A DNA stretch of 64,000 bases, from positions 18,129,501-18,193,500 of the forward strand of contig CM061099.1 in NCBI GenBank assembly GCA_030770545.1, given 5' to 3'. Below, one piece after another: positions 1 to 9,302 of the stretch. Within the stretch, counting starts at the first letter, position 1. Each line of letters begins with the position of its first letter. The DNA comes from Macropodus opercularis. Lineage: Eukaryota; Chordata; Actinopteri; Anabantiformes; Osphronemidae. The position numbers were made by a program, and so were the translations under genes. The notes under the pieces were generated by a model. It saw only the letters and a list, made by a program, of their open reading frames with translations, ran no database searches and was not told the origin of the DNA.

Positions 1-20
1 TTCTGTCTTTTTGTTAATAG

Positions 21-94
21 GAACTCATGATGTCCATGCCTTGATCCTGGGTGGAGCCATTACTGGACTGCAATCCTTCACTGTTGGAAGGTAA
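21..94 (+). CDS. gcdh: GCDH (glutaryl-CoA dehydrogenase), last coding exon
   Basis: Seen: a pyrimidine-rich tract and TTAATAG acceptor at 1-20 are followed by an exon whose first two bases complete a Gly codon. It then encodes THDVHALILGGAITGLQSF and a short tail ending at TAA (92-94). Known: glutaryl-CoA dehydrogenase is a mitochondrial matrix flavoprotein of lysine and tryptophan breakdown that converts glutaryl-CoA to crotonyl-CoA. The C-terminus I remember for the human enzyme has the same GTHD-HALILG-AITG pattern at its very end. The rest of the gene would lie left of the window, so this copy could be the true 3' end. It is convergent with SYCE2, as in human. The bases after the exon also read GTAAAG, but the in-frame stop and the nearby poly(A) signal favour a terminal exon. 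Confidence 0.85.
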
Positions 95-545
95 AGCTTC
101 TCCAGTCTTCTTACTTGGAATGAGCTGAGGTGAAACAAGGAACACTGTGCAACCTGTTCATCTGTCCCCTAACAAACTTGGAGGATATTTGAAACTTGGC
201 TTGTTGGGATACAGCAATATATCTATCAGATTAATTAATTTTTTAGTGTTTAACTGTTTTCTCATAACTGATCTATAGCCTCCATTTGATATCTGGTTAA
301 TGTTTACGGTCCGCTTAACTAAAGAGTTGGTTATATTTATGATATGAGTGTAAAGATGTTTAAATTTTAAATGTGTGAATACAGGTACATGCAGTATGTA
401 CAAGCCCTTTACACGTAATTATATCCAATATCGGTGTCATGTTTGTTCTGTTTTTGAGGAGTTTGGTGAAATATGTAATACTCTGATATTGTAATTTCTT
501 AAATATACAAAAATAAAAAAGACCTTCACACCAATGTGGATTGGA
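95..545 (+). other. GCDH 3' UTR with poly(A) signal
   Basis: Non-coding AT-rich stretch after the GCDH stop. AATAAA stands at 512-517 in an A-rich context, so cleavage is expected around 530-545. The short open frames seen here on the minus strand (158-403, 360-554) have no recognisable content and overlap this UTR. Copies lie at 11366-11816 (signal 11783-11788) and 38308-38758 (signal 38725-38730). Confidence 0.65.
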
Positions 546-553
546 CTGTTGCA

Positions 554-559
554 TTTATT
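554..559 (-). terminator. SYCE2 poly(A) signal, gene 1
   Basis: TTTATT on the plus strand is AATAAA on the minus strand, about 205 bases after the last possible SYCE2 stop (764-766) and facing the GCDH signal at 512-517. The two convergent genes would have 3' ends that nearly touch or overlap. Equivalent signals are at 11825-11830 and 38767-38772. Confidence 0.55.
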
Positions 560-851
560 TACTGAATGAACCCATACTGGCTATGCCTCTAAATAAAACA
601 TGGCATTTGCTCTTCATAGTCAAAAGAGTTGTGAACACTCCAAGATGCATCTTGGGGTAAAAAAGTGAAACGCAAGGTGAGTAATATTACCACTAAAGGA
701 AAGTGCTTTGTATACTCGCTAACACAACTTCAATCTAATACGAACATCAGGATAGAAACTAGCTTATGGACATTCTGATGCCTGACCAATGGGCAGACCT
801 TCTCGAAGACAAGCCACAGCCCGGTTGGCCTCCAGGAGCTCCTTACTGATC

Positions 852-965
852 TTAGTGCAGCGTTCGCACGTCATACAGCTCCTGCATTTTCACCTCCATC
901 TCATTATTGTTGTCTTCATAGACCATGTACATGTGCTCCCTCATCAGCTGGCACTTCTCCGTCAC
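852..965 (-). CDS. syce2: SYCE2-like gene 1, terminal coding exon
   Basis: Role (family knowledge): SYCE2 is a coiled-coil protein of the synaptonemal complex central element in meiotic prophase and assembles with TEX12. Seen: acceptor TTGCAG at 966-971, then phase-0 codons for VTEKCQLMREHMYMVYEDNN followed by a Glu/Met-rich helix, with TAA at 852-854. The helix lines up with the C-terminal half of the human SYCE2 core as I remember it (EK-x-EERIYQIYNDHNK). Oddity: just before the stop the similarity moves to another frame, where 851-767 encode CTKISKELLEANRAVACLRE and a stop follows at 764-766. One base is therefore extra relative to a full-length SYCE2. The exon continues as 3' UTR towards 554. 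Either the protein is truncated or the copy is a pseudogene. Confidence 0.75.
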   Translation of the reverse strand: MTEKCQLMREHMYMVYEDNNNEMEVKMQELYDVRTLH

Positions 966-1065
966 CTGCAACAGGATAATCAAATCAAGGACAAGACTAG
1001 TGGGCAGAGATGGTCTGACGGACTCTGATCACCGCATTAAAAAGCTTGCCTATGATCAGTAGTAC

Positions 1066-1202
1066 CTTTGCCACTAGCTTCTCCTGAAAATCCTCCATCG
1101 CCTTCTCACTGCTAGCACGATTGTTGATCTGCTCAATCACTCCCTGCAATGTTCTGCTGATGATGTCTATTGTTGAGCTATAGACAACATTAAAGTAGGT
1201 CA
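1066..1202 (-). CDS. syce2: SYCE2-like gene 1, exon 2 (helical core start)
   Basis: Exon of 137 nt with a pyrimidine-rich acceptor ending CCACAG (1203-1208) and a GTACTA donor (1060-1065). It enters in phase 1 and leaves in phase 0, encoding TYFNVVYSSTIDIISRTLQG and then a charged helix ending QEKLVAK. Human SYCE2 has YF-x3-DSSIDIL and ENIN at matching spacing, which is what identified the gene. A 100-bp intron (966-1065) separates it from the terminal exon. The frame is fully open in all three copies. Confidence 0.8.
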
Positions 1203-1435
1203 CTGTGGAAATGTAAAGAACAAAACAGTTTAATAACATGAAAGAATTATTACTTCTCTGAGTGATCTATACAGCCTGCAGCTGATTCTTCTAACTTACA
1301 ATGAAAAAAAACAATAACCTTACATTGATAGGGGATCCCAGAATGCCAGGATTTTTACTTCGACCTGGCATCACACACTGGGACCATTTCCTATCGTGCA
1401 ACATAAAGTGAAGAAATCAATTAATAAAGACTTAC

Positions 1436-1855
1436 CGTCACAGGGTGGCCAATAGTGCCAGCATTTGTCCTAGGACCTGCGAAACACGCTTTGACCATTC
1501 CCTAAAATACAATGTAATACAACATGTTACATTGACAGGAGGTCTCAGAATACCAGGATTTTCAGTTGACCTGGCATCACACACTGGGACCATTCCCTGT
1601 CTTACAATGAAAAAAAAGGAAACTTACATTGACAGGGGGTCCCAGAATGCCAGGACTATACCCCCAACCTGGCACCAGACACTGGGACCATTCCCTGTCT
1701 TGCAATCCAATACACAAAATAAAAAAACAAACAATAACCTTGCTTTGATAGGGGGTCCCAGAATGCCAGGATTTTTACTTCGACCTGGCATCATACACTG
1801 GGACCATTTCCTATCGTGCAACTAAAAGTATAGAAATTAATAAATAAAGACTTAC
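1436..1855 (-). repeat. Reference higher-order unit Y-D-X1-B-X2-C-X3-A (420 bp)
   Basis: Complete example used to define the array. Y core 1436-1501 (66), linker D 1502-1530 (29), X1 core 1531-1596 (66), linker B 1597-1627 (31), X2 core 1628-1694 (67), linker C 1695-1743 (49), X3 core 1744-1810 (67), linker A 1811-1855 (45). On the minus strand linkers A, B and D start GTAAGT, GTAAGT and GTAACA and end with AG. Linker C normally starts GTAAGG, but in this unit it starts GCAAGG. B and C contain poly-T runs before the AG, like acceptor tracts. Y is a diverged X: both begin near CAGGG and end near CCATTCC. The unit recurs in full or shortened form throughout SYCE2 intron 1. Confidence 0.9.
1744..1810. 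repeat. Representative X core: imperfect hairpin
   Basis: The core contains two perfect 8-bp arm pairs, GGTCCCAG/CTGGGACC and ATGCCAGG/CCTGGCAT. The inner pair closes a loop of about 13 bases, and an internal loop (A on one side, CACACA or CATACA on the other) separates the two pairs. A third pair just outside (GATAGG with CCTATC, or GACAGGG with CCCTGTC in other cores) extends the stem past an ATT bulge. The stem is about 20-23 bp in total. This copy has the TTTTTACTTCG loop version. Confidence 0.85.
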
Positions 1856-4671
1856 CGTTACAGGGTGGCCAATAGTGCCAGCATTTGTCCTCAGACCTGC
1901 AAAACACACTTTGACCATTCCCTAACATACAATGTAATACAACATGTTACATTGACAGGGGGTCCCAGAATACCAAGATTTTCAGTTGACCTGGCATCAC
2001 ACACTGGGACCATTTCCTATCGTGCAACATAACGTGAAGAAATTAATTAATAAAGACTTATCGTTACAGGGTGGCCAAAAGCGCCAGCATTTGTCCTCAG
2101 ACCTGCAAAACACGCTTAGACCATTCCCTAACATACAATGTAATACAACATGTTACATTGACAGGGGGTCCCAGAATGCCAGGATTTTTACTTCGACCTG
2201 GCATCACACACTGGGACCATTCCCTGTCTTAAAATGAAAAAAAAACAAACAATAACCTTACTTTGACAGGGGGTCCCAGAATGCCAGGATTTTCAGTTTG
2301 ACCTGGCATCACACACTGGGACTATTCGCTGTCTTAAAATGCAATACACAAAATTAAAGAAACAAACATTAACCTTACGTTGATAGGGGATCCCAGAATG
2401 CCAGGATGTTTTACTTCGACCTGACATCACACAATGGGACCATTCCCTGTCTTAAAATGAAAAAAAAAACAATAACCTTACTTTGATAGGGGGTCCCAGA
2501 ATGCCAGGATTTTTAGTTGACCTGGCATCACACACTGGGACCATTTCCTAGCTTACAATGAAAAAAAACAATAACCTTACTTTGATAGGGCGTCCCAGAA
2601 TGCCAGGATTTTTACTTCGACCTGGCATCATACACAGGGACCATTTTCTATCGTGCAACTTAAAGTATAGAAATTAATAAATAAAGACTTACCGTTACAG
2701 GGTGGCCAATAGTGCCAGCATTTGTCCTCAGACCTGCAAAACACGCTTAGACCATTCCCTAACATACAATGTAATACAACATGTTACATTGACAGGGGGT
2801 CCCAGAATGCCAGGATTTTTACTTCGACCTGACATCACACACTGGGACCATTTCCTGTCTTACAATGAAAAAAAAGGAAACTTACGTTGACAGGGGATCC
2901 CAAAATGCCAGGACTATACCCCCAACCTGGCATCACACACTGGGACCATTCCCTGTCTTACAATGCAATACACAAAATAAAAAAAAACAATAACCTTACA
3001 TTGATAGGGGGTCCCAGAATGCCAGGATTTTTACTTCGACCTGGCATCACACACTGGGACCATTTCCTATCGTGCAACTAAAAGTATAGAAATTAATAAA
3101 TAAAGACTTACCGTTACAGGGTGGCCAATAGTGCCAGCATTTGTCCTCAGACCTGCAAAACACGCTTTGACCATTCCCTAACATACAATGTAATACAACA
3201 TGTTACATTGATAGGGGATCCCAGAATGCCAGGATTTTTACTTCGACCTGGCATCACACACTGGGACCATTTCCTATCGTACAACATAAAGTATAGAAAT
3301 TAATAAATAAAGACTTACCGTTACAGGGTGGCCAATAGTGCCAGCATTTGTCCTCAGACCTGCAAAACACGCTTTGACCATTCCCTAACATACAATGTAA
3401 TACAACATGTTACATTGACAGGGGGTCCCAGAATGCCAGGATTTTTACTTCGACCTGACATCACACACTGGGACCATTCACTGTCTTAAAATGAAAAAAA
3501 AGGAAACTTACGTTGACAGGGGGTCCCAGAATGCCAGGACTATACCCCCAACCTGGCATCACACACTGGGACCATTCCCTGTCTTACAATGCAATACACA
3601 AAATAAAAAAAAACAATAACCTTACATTGATAGGGGGTCCCAGAATACCAGGATTTTTAGTTTGACCGGGCATCACACACTGGGACCATTCCCTGTCTTA
3701 CAATGAAAAAAAAGGAAACTTACGTTGACAGGGGGTCCCAGAATGCCAGGATTTTTACTTCGACCTGGCATCACACACTGGGACCATTTCCTATCGCGCA
3801 ACATAAAGTATAGAAATTGTTAATTAATAAAGACTTACCGTTACAGGGTGGCCAATAGTGCCAGCATTTGTCCTAGGACCTGCAAAACACGCTTTGACCT
3901 TCCCCTAACATACAATGTAATACAACATGTTACATTGATAGGGGATCCCAGAATGCCAGGATTTTTACTTCGACCTGACATCACACACTGGGACCATTCC
4001 CTGTATTACAATGCAATACACAAAATAAAAAAAAAAACAATAACCTCACATTGATAGGGGGTCCCAGAATGCCAGGTTTTTTACTTCGACCTGGCATCAC
4101 ACACCTATTGCGCAACATAAAGTATAGAAATTAATAAATAAAGACTTACCGTTACAGGGTGGCCAATAGTGCCAGCATTTGTCCTAGGACCTGCAAAACA
4201 CGCTTTGACCATTCCCTAACATACAATGTAATACAACATGTTACATTGACAGGGGGTCCCAGAATGCCAGGATTTTCAGTTTGACCTGGCATCACACACT
4301 GGGACCATTTCCTATCTTGCAACATAAAGTATAGAAATTAATCAATAAAGACTTACCGTCACAGGGTGGCCAATAGTGCCAGCATTTGTCCTCAGACCTG
4401 CAAAACACACTTAGACCATTCCCTGTCTTACAATGAAAAAAAAAAGGAAACTTACGTTGACAGGGGGTCCCAGAATGCCAGGACTATACCCCCAACCTGG
4501 CATCACACACTGGGACCATTCCCTGTCTTACAATCCAATACACAAAATAAAAAAAACAATAACCTTACATTGACAGGGGGTCCCAGAATGCCAGGATTTT
4601 TACTTCGACCTGGCATCGCACACTAGAACCATTTCCTATCGTGCAAAATCAAGGAATTCAATTAATAAAGA

Positions 4672-5980
4672 CTTACCTTCATAAATGCTGTCTTTTTTTC
4701 CTGGGATGCCGGGCAAAACCAAAGAGCAGTCTGCCTCATAGCGGTAGCAAGGAGCCATGCATTTAGTTTGCATAGCACGCAATGATGAGGAGCGCAGCCT
4801 TGGGAACTGGCAAATTAGAAAAACATTTGAATATTCCAATTTAAGATATGTATTTCTATAATATACTAGAAAATAAATACAATGTTAAACAATCACTGAC
4901 CTAAGTGTAAAGAGGACCACAAAACAGCACCAGTACATGACAACAAAACACTCCTTTCTGTAACTGCATGTTTCCCCTGTGATGCAGAGCGACGAGGTGC
5001 CGCTACGACAGCCCGCAATCACCAAATCAACCATATACTGAAGCGAAGGCACAACAGGTTTTGTCCAATCTTCACTCATTTCTTTAGAAAACATGTTAAA
5101 TACTAGCTATTGTCTTTTACTGAACAATATTAGCATACTTACTACACTGAAAAAGGTGCTCACAGCAAAATACACACATCTAAAGTGTTCTAGCATCTAT
5201 AGTCCCTCTTCAACCAATGACCCAAACAACTTTCACGGGATTAAAAACGGCAGAAAATTACCTCTGCAAATTGGCTAATGTGTCTAACGCTAAATGCTAA
5301 TGCTACCTGGTTACCGTTACTAAGGACAAACTTAAACCTAAACTTAGTAAACATAGCACCCTAAGTGGATAAAATACATTTTCGATTATATGGATAATAT
5401 TCCTAAAACAATGCTGGCATACTGTGATAAATCCGATCACTGAGTCCATACTCACTTTGGAAGATGATGCACTTTATCGTCCCGCCTGACCGCTCTACGT
5501 CTGTCTCTTCTTTGGCTCCTCACGACATCCCAGTATAAACGACCAGTCCGCCCCCTAGCGGTAGCTACCAGTCTTGCATTTAGTTTACGTGGCATGCAAT
5601 GACGTGGAGCGTAGCCCTGGGAACTGGTACATTAGACAAAGCAAAAATGGAAAACATTGAATATTCCACTTTAAATTATGCATTTCTGAAATATATTTAA
5701 AACTAAATATAAACACTGACAGGGCGGCCCAAATGCTTAAGAAATTATCAGTGACACCACTATGACCACAAAACAGCATGAGTACATGACAACAAAATAC
5801 TGGCGTTTCTGTGATTGCATGTGTGTGATGCAGAGCCACAATAGAGGCCGCTACGTCAGCCCACAATCACCACATCAACCATATAATGAAGCTAAGCACA
5901 ACAGCTGTCGCCGGTGCTTCACTTACAGGACTTGCTTAGAAAATATGTTAAATAGCAATGGACCATTCCTTGACTCACAA
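4672..5980 (-). repeat. Module 1: dimeric non-core module with exon-like blocks
   Basis: About 1.3 kb with no X or Y core. It is an internal dimer: 4677-5090 and 5560-5980 are diverged copies of each other on either side of a spacer. First half, minus strand: a 130-bp block (4677-4806) lies between a CCAG acceptor and a GAAG|GTAAGT donor and is open in two frames. A second block (4901-5094) encodes MFSKEMSEDWTKPVVPSLQY plus a Cys/Val-rich hydrophobic tail and ends at an AG|GTCAGT donor. Second half: the same blocks with stops. The spacer carries a GTGAGT donor (5450-5455), TATAAA on the plus strand (5534-5539) and a CTCF-like motif (5548-5561). No family recognised. Confidence 0.75.
5548..5561 (-). 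promoter_or_regulatory. CTCF-like motif (first of nine)
   Basis: CCGCTAGGGGGCGG on the minus strand fits the core of the vertebrate CTCF motif (CC-x-C-x-AGGGGGC). The others, one per complete module, are at 8870-8883, 16820-16833, 20859-20872, 26393-26406, 36011-36024, 46945-46958, 53675-53688 and 55669-55682. The core is unchanged in all nine even where flanking bases differ (modules 7 and 8). Binding is untested, and similar strings also occur in fish transposon ends. Confidence 0.4.
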
Positions 5981-7993
5981 TGAAAAAAAAGGAAACTTAC
6001 ATTGATAGGGGGTCCCAGAATGCCAGGATTTTTACTTCGAATCGGCATCACACACTTAGACCATTTCCTATCGTGCAACATAAAGTACAGAAATTAATAA
6101 ATAAAGACTTACCGTTACAGGGTGGCCAATAGTGCCAGCATTTGTCCTCAGACCTGCAAAACACGCTTAGACCATTCCCTAACATACAATGTAATACAAC
6201 ATGTTACATTGACAGGGGGTCCCAGAATGCCAGGATTTTTACTTCGACCTGACATCACACACTGGGACCATTCCCTGTCTTACAATGCAATACACAAAAT
6301 AAAAAAAAACAATAACCTTACATTGATAGGGGGTCCCAGAATGCCAGGATTTTTACTTCGACCTGGCATCACACACTGGGACCATTTCCTATCGTGCAAC
6401 TAAAAGTATAGAAATTAATAAATAAAGACTTACCGTTACAGGGTGGCCAATAGTGCCAGCATTTGTCCTCAGACCTGCAAAACACGCTTTGACCATTCCC
6501 TAACATACAATATAATACAACATGTTACATTGATAGGGGATCCCAGAATGCCAGGATTTTTACTTCGACCTGGCATCACACACTGGGACCATTTCCTATC
6601 GTACAACATAAAGTATAGAAATTAATAAATAAAGACTTACCGTTACAGGGTGGCCAATAGTGCCAGCATTTGTCCTCAGACCTGCAAAACACGCTTTGAC
6701 CATTCCCTAACATACAATGTAATACAACATGTTACATTGACAGGGGGTCCCAGAATGCCAGGATTTTTACTTCGACCTGACATCACACACTGGGACCATT
6801 CACTGTCTTAAAATGAAAAAAAAGGAAACTTACGTTGACAGGGGGTCCCAGAATGCCAGGACTATACCCCCAACCTGGCATCACACACTGGGACCATTCC
6901 CTGTCTTACAATGCAATACACAAAATAAAAAAAAACAATAACCTTACATTGATAGGGGGTCCCAGAATACCAGGATTTTTAGTTTGACCGGGCATCACAC
7001 ACTGGGACCATTCCCTGTCTTACAATGAAAAAAAAGGAAACTTACGTTGACAGGGGGTCCCAGAATGCCAGGATTTTTACTTCGACCTGGCATCACACAC
7101 TGGGACCATTTCCTATCGCGCAACATAAAGTATAGAAATTGTTAATTAATAAAGACTTACCGTTACAGGGTGGCCAATAGTGCCAGCATTTGTCCTAGGA
7201 CCTGCAAAACACGCTTTGACCTTCCCCTAACATACAATGTAATACAACATGTTACATTGATAGGGGATCCCAGAATGCCAGGATTTTTACTTCGACCTGA
7301 CATCACACACTGGGACCATTCCCTGTATTACAATGCAATACACAAAATAAAAAAAAAAACAATAACCTCACATTGATAGGGGGTCCCAGAATGCCAGGTT
7401 TTTTACTTCGACCTGGCATCACACACCTATTGCGCAACATAAAGTATAGAAATTAATAAATAAAGACTTACCGTTACAGGGTGGCCAATAGTGCCAGCAT
7501 TTGTCCTAGGACCTGCAAAACACGCTTTGACCATTCCCTAACATACAATGTAATACAACATGTTACATTGACAGGGGGTCCCAGAATGCCAGGATTTTCA
7601 GTTTGACCTGGCATCACACACTGGGACCATTTCCTATCTTGCAACATAAAGTATAGAAATTAATCAATAAAGACTTACCGTCACAGGGTGGCCAATAGTG
7701 CCAGCATTTGTCCTCAGACCTGCAAAACACACTTAGACCATTCCCTGTCTTACAATGAAAAAAAAAAGGAAACTTACGTTGACAGGGGGTCCCAGAATGC
7801 CAGGACTATACCCCCAACCTGGCATCACACACTGGGACCATTCCCTGTCTTACAATCCAATACACAAAATAAAAAAAACAATAACCTTACATTGACAGGG
7901 GGTCCCAGAATGCCAGGATTTTTACTTCGACCTGGCATCGCACACTAGAACCATTTCCTATCGTGCAAAATCAAGGAATTCAATTAATAAAGA
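5981..7993 (-). repeat. Core/linker array 2 (unit 1)
   Basis: Begins inside linker B right after module 1. The first X core has an aberrant inner arm (TCGAATCGGCATC in place of TCGACCTGGCATC), a version found only directly behind modules. From 6122 on it is the second copy of the 3.4-kb duplication. No gene. Confidence 0.9.
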
Positions 7994-9302
7994 CTTACCT
8001 TCATAAATGCTGTCTTTTTTTCCTGGGATGCCGGGCAAAACCAAAGAGCAGTCTGCCTCATAGCGGTAGCAAGGAGCCATGCATTTAGTTTGCATAGCAC
8101 GCAATGATGAGGAGCGCAGCCTTGGGAACTGGCAAATTAGAAAAACATTTGAATATTCCAATTTAAGATATGTATTTCTATAATATACTAGAAAATAAAT
8201 ACAATGTTAAACAATCACTGACCTAAGTGTAAAGAGGACCACAAAACAGCACCAGTACATGACAACAAAACACTCCTTTCTGTAACTGCATGTTTCCCCT
8301 GTGATGCAGAGCGACGAGGTGCCGCTACGACAGCCCGCAATCACCAAATCAACCATATACTGAAGCGAAGGCACAACAGGTTTTGTCCAATCTTCACTCA
8401 TTTCTTTAGAAAACATGTTAAATACTAGCTATTGTCTTTTACTGAACAATATTAGCATACTTACTACACTGAAAAAGGTGCTCACAGCAAAATACACACA
8501 TCTAAAGTGTTCTAGCATCTATAGTCCCTCTTCAACCAATGACCCAAACAACTTTCACGGGATTAAAAACGGCAGAAAATTACCTCTGCAAATTGGCTAA
8601 TGTGTCTAACGCTAAATGCTAATGCTACCTGGTTACCGTTACTAAGGACAAACTTAAACCTAAACTTAGTAAACATAGCACCCTAAGTGGATAAAATACA
8701 TTTTCGATTATATGGATAATATTCCTAAAACAATGCTGGCATACTGTGATAAATCCGATCACTGAGTCCATACTCACTTTGGAAGATGATGCACTTTATC
8801 GTCCCGCCTGACCGCTCTACGTCTGTCTCTTCTTTGGCTCCTCACGACATCCCAGTATAAACGACCAGTCCGCCCCCTAGCGGTAGCTACCAGTCTTGCA
8901 TTTAGTTTACGTGGCATGCAATGACGTGGAGCGTAGCCCTGGGAACTGGTACATTAGACAAAGCAAAAATGGAAAACATTGAATATTCCACTTTAAATTA
9001 TGCATTTCTGAAATATATTTAAAACTAAATATAAACACTGACAGGGCGGCCCAAATGCTTAAGAAATTATCAGTGACACCACTATGACCACAAAACAGCA
9101 TGAGTACATGACAACAAAATACTGGCGTTTCTGTGATTGCATGTGTGTGATGCAGAGCCACAATAGAGGCCGCTACGTCAGCCCACAATCACCACATCAA
9201 CCATATAATGAAGCTAAGCACAACAGCTGTCGCCGGTGCTTCACTTACAGGACTTGCTTAGAAAATATGTTAAATAGCAATGGACCATTCCTTGACTCAC
9301 AA
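7994..9302 (-). repeat. Module 2
   Basis: Copy of module 1 at offset 3322, apparently identical, as expected from the 3.4-kb tandem duplication. CTCF-like motif at 8870-8883. Confidence 0.9.

Larger units (their letters stand above)
1293..4671 (-). repeat. Core/linker array 1 (unit 1)
   Basis: Starts abruptly about 90 bp upstream of SYCE2 exon 2 with a shortened linker C. Contains full 420-bp units and several abbreviated ones. At about 4100-4115 an X3 core loses its right arm and passes directly into linker A. No gene is embedded. The minus-strand GT...AG pattern holds for nearly all linkers. Confidence 0.9.

Noticed and set aside
158..554. Two minus-strand frames (81 and 64 codons) in the GCDH/SYCE2 interval
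   Set aside because: They lie in the GCDH 3' UTR, beyond the SYCE2 poly(A) signal, with AT-rich low-complexity content.
789..1028. 79-codon plus-strand frame (MGRPSRRQAT...), present three times
   Set aside because: It is the antisense shadow of the SYCE2 terminal exon, which aligns well to SYCE2 on the other strand.
1531..1694. X core as a hAT-type miniature transposon (CAGGG...CCCTG ends)
   Set aside because: The terminal inverted repeats and nearly repeated CTTACATTGA/CTTACAATGA flanks are suggestive, but there is no exact 8-bp target duplication, and the cores occur only in tandem here, never as isolated insertions.
4885..5094. 69-codon minus-strand frame MFSKEMSED... as a stand-alone membrane protein gene
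   Set aside because: Identical in all modules because the modules are recent copies, with no promoter, Kozak context or homologue recognised. It is better described as an exon-like block of the module.
5093..5278. 61-codon plus-strand frame MLNTSYCLL... in module spacers
   Set aside because: Opposite in strand to all splice-like signals, extended in module 8 and broken in module 9 by small changes, with no recognisable content.
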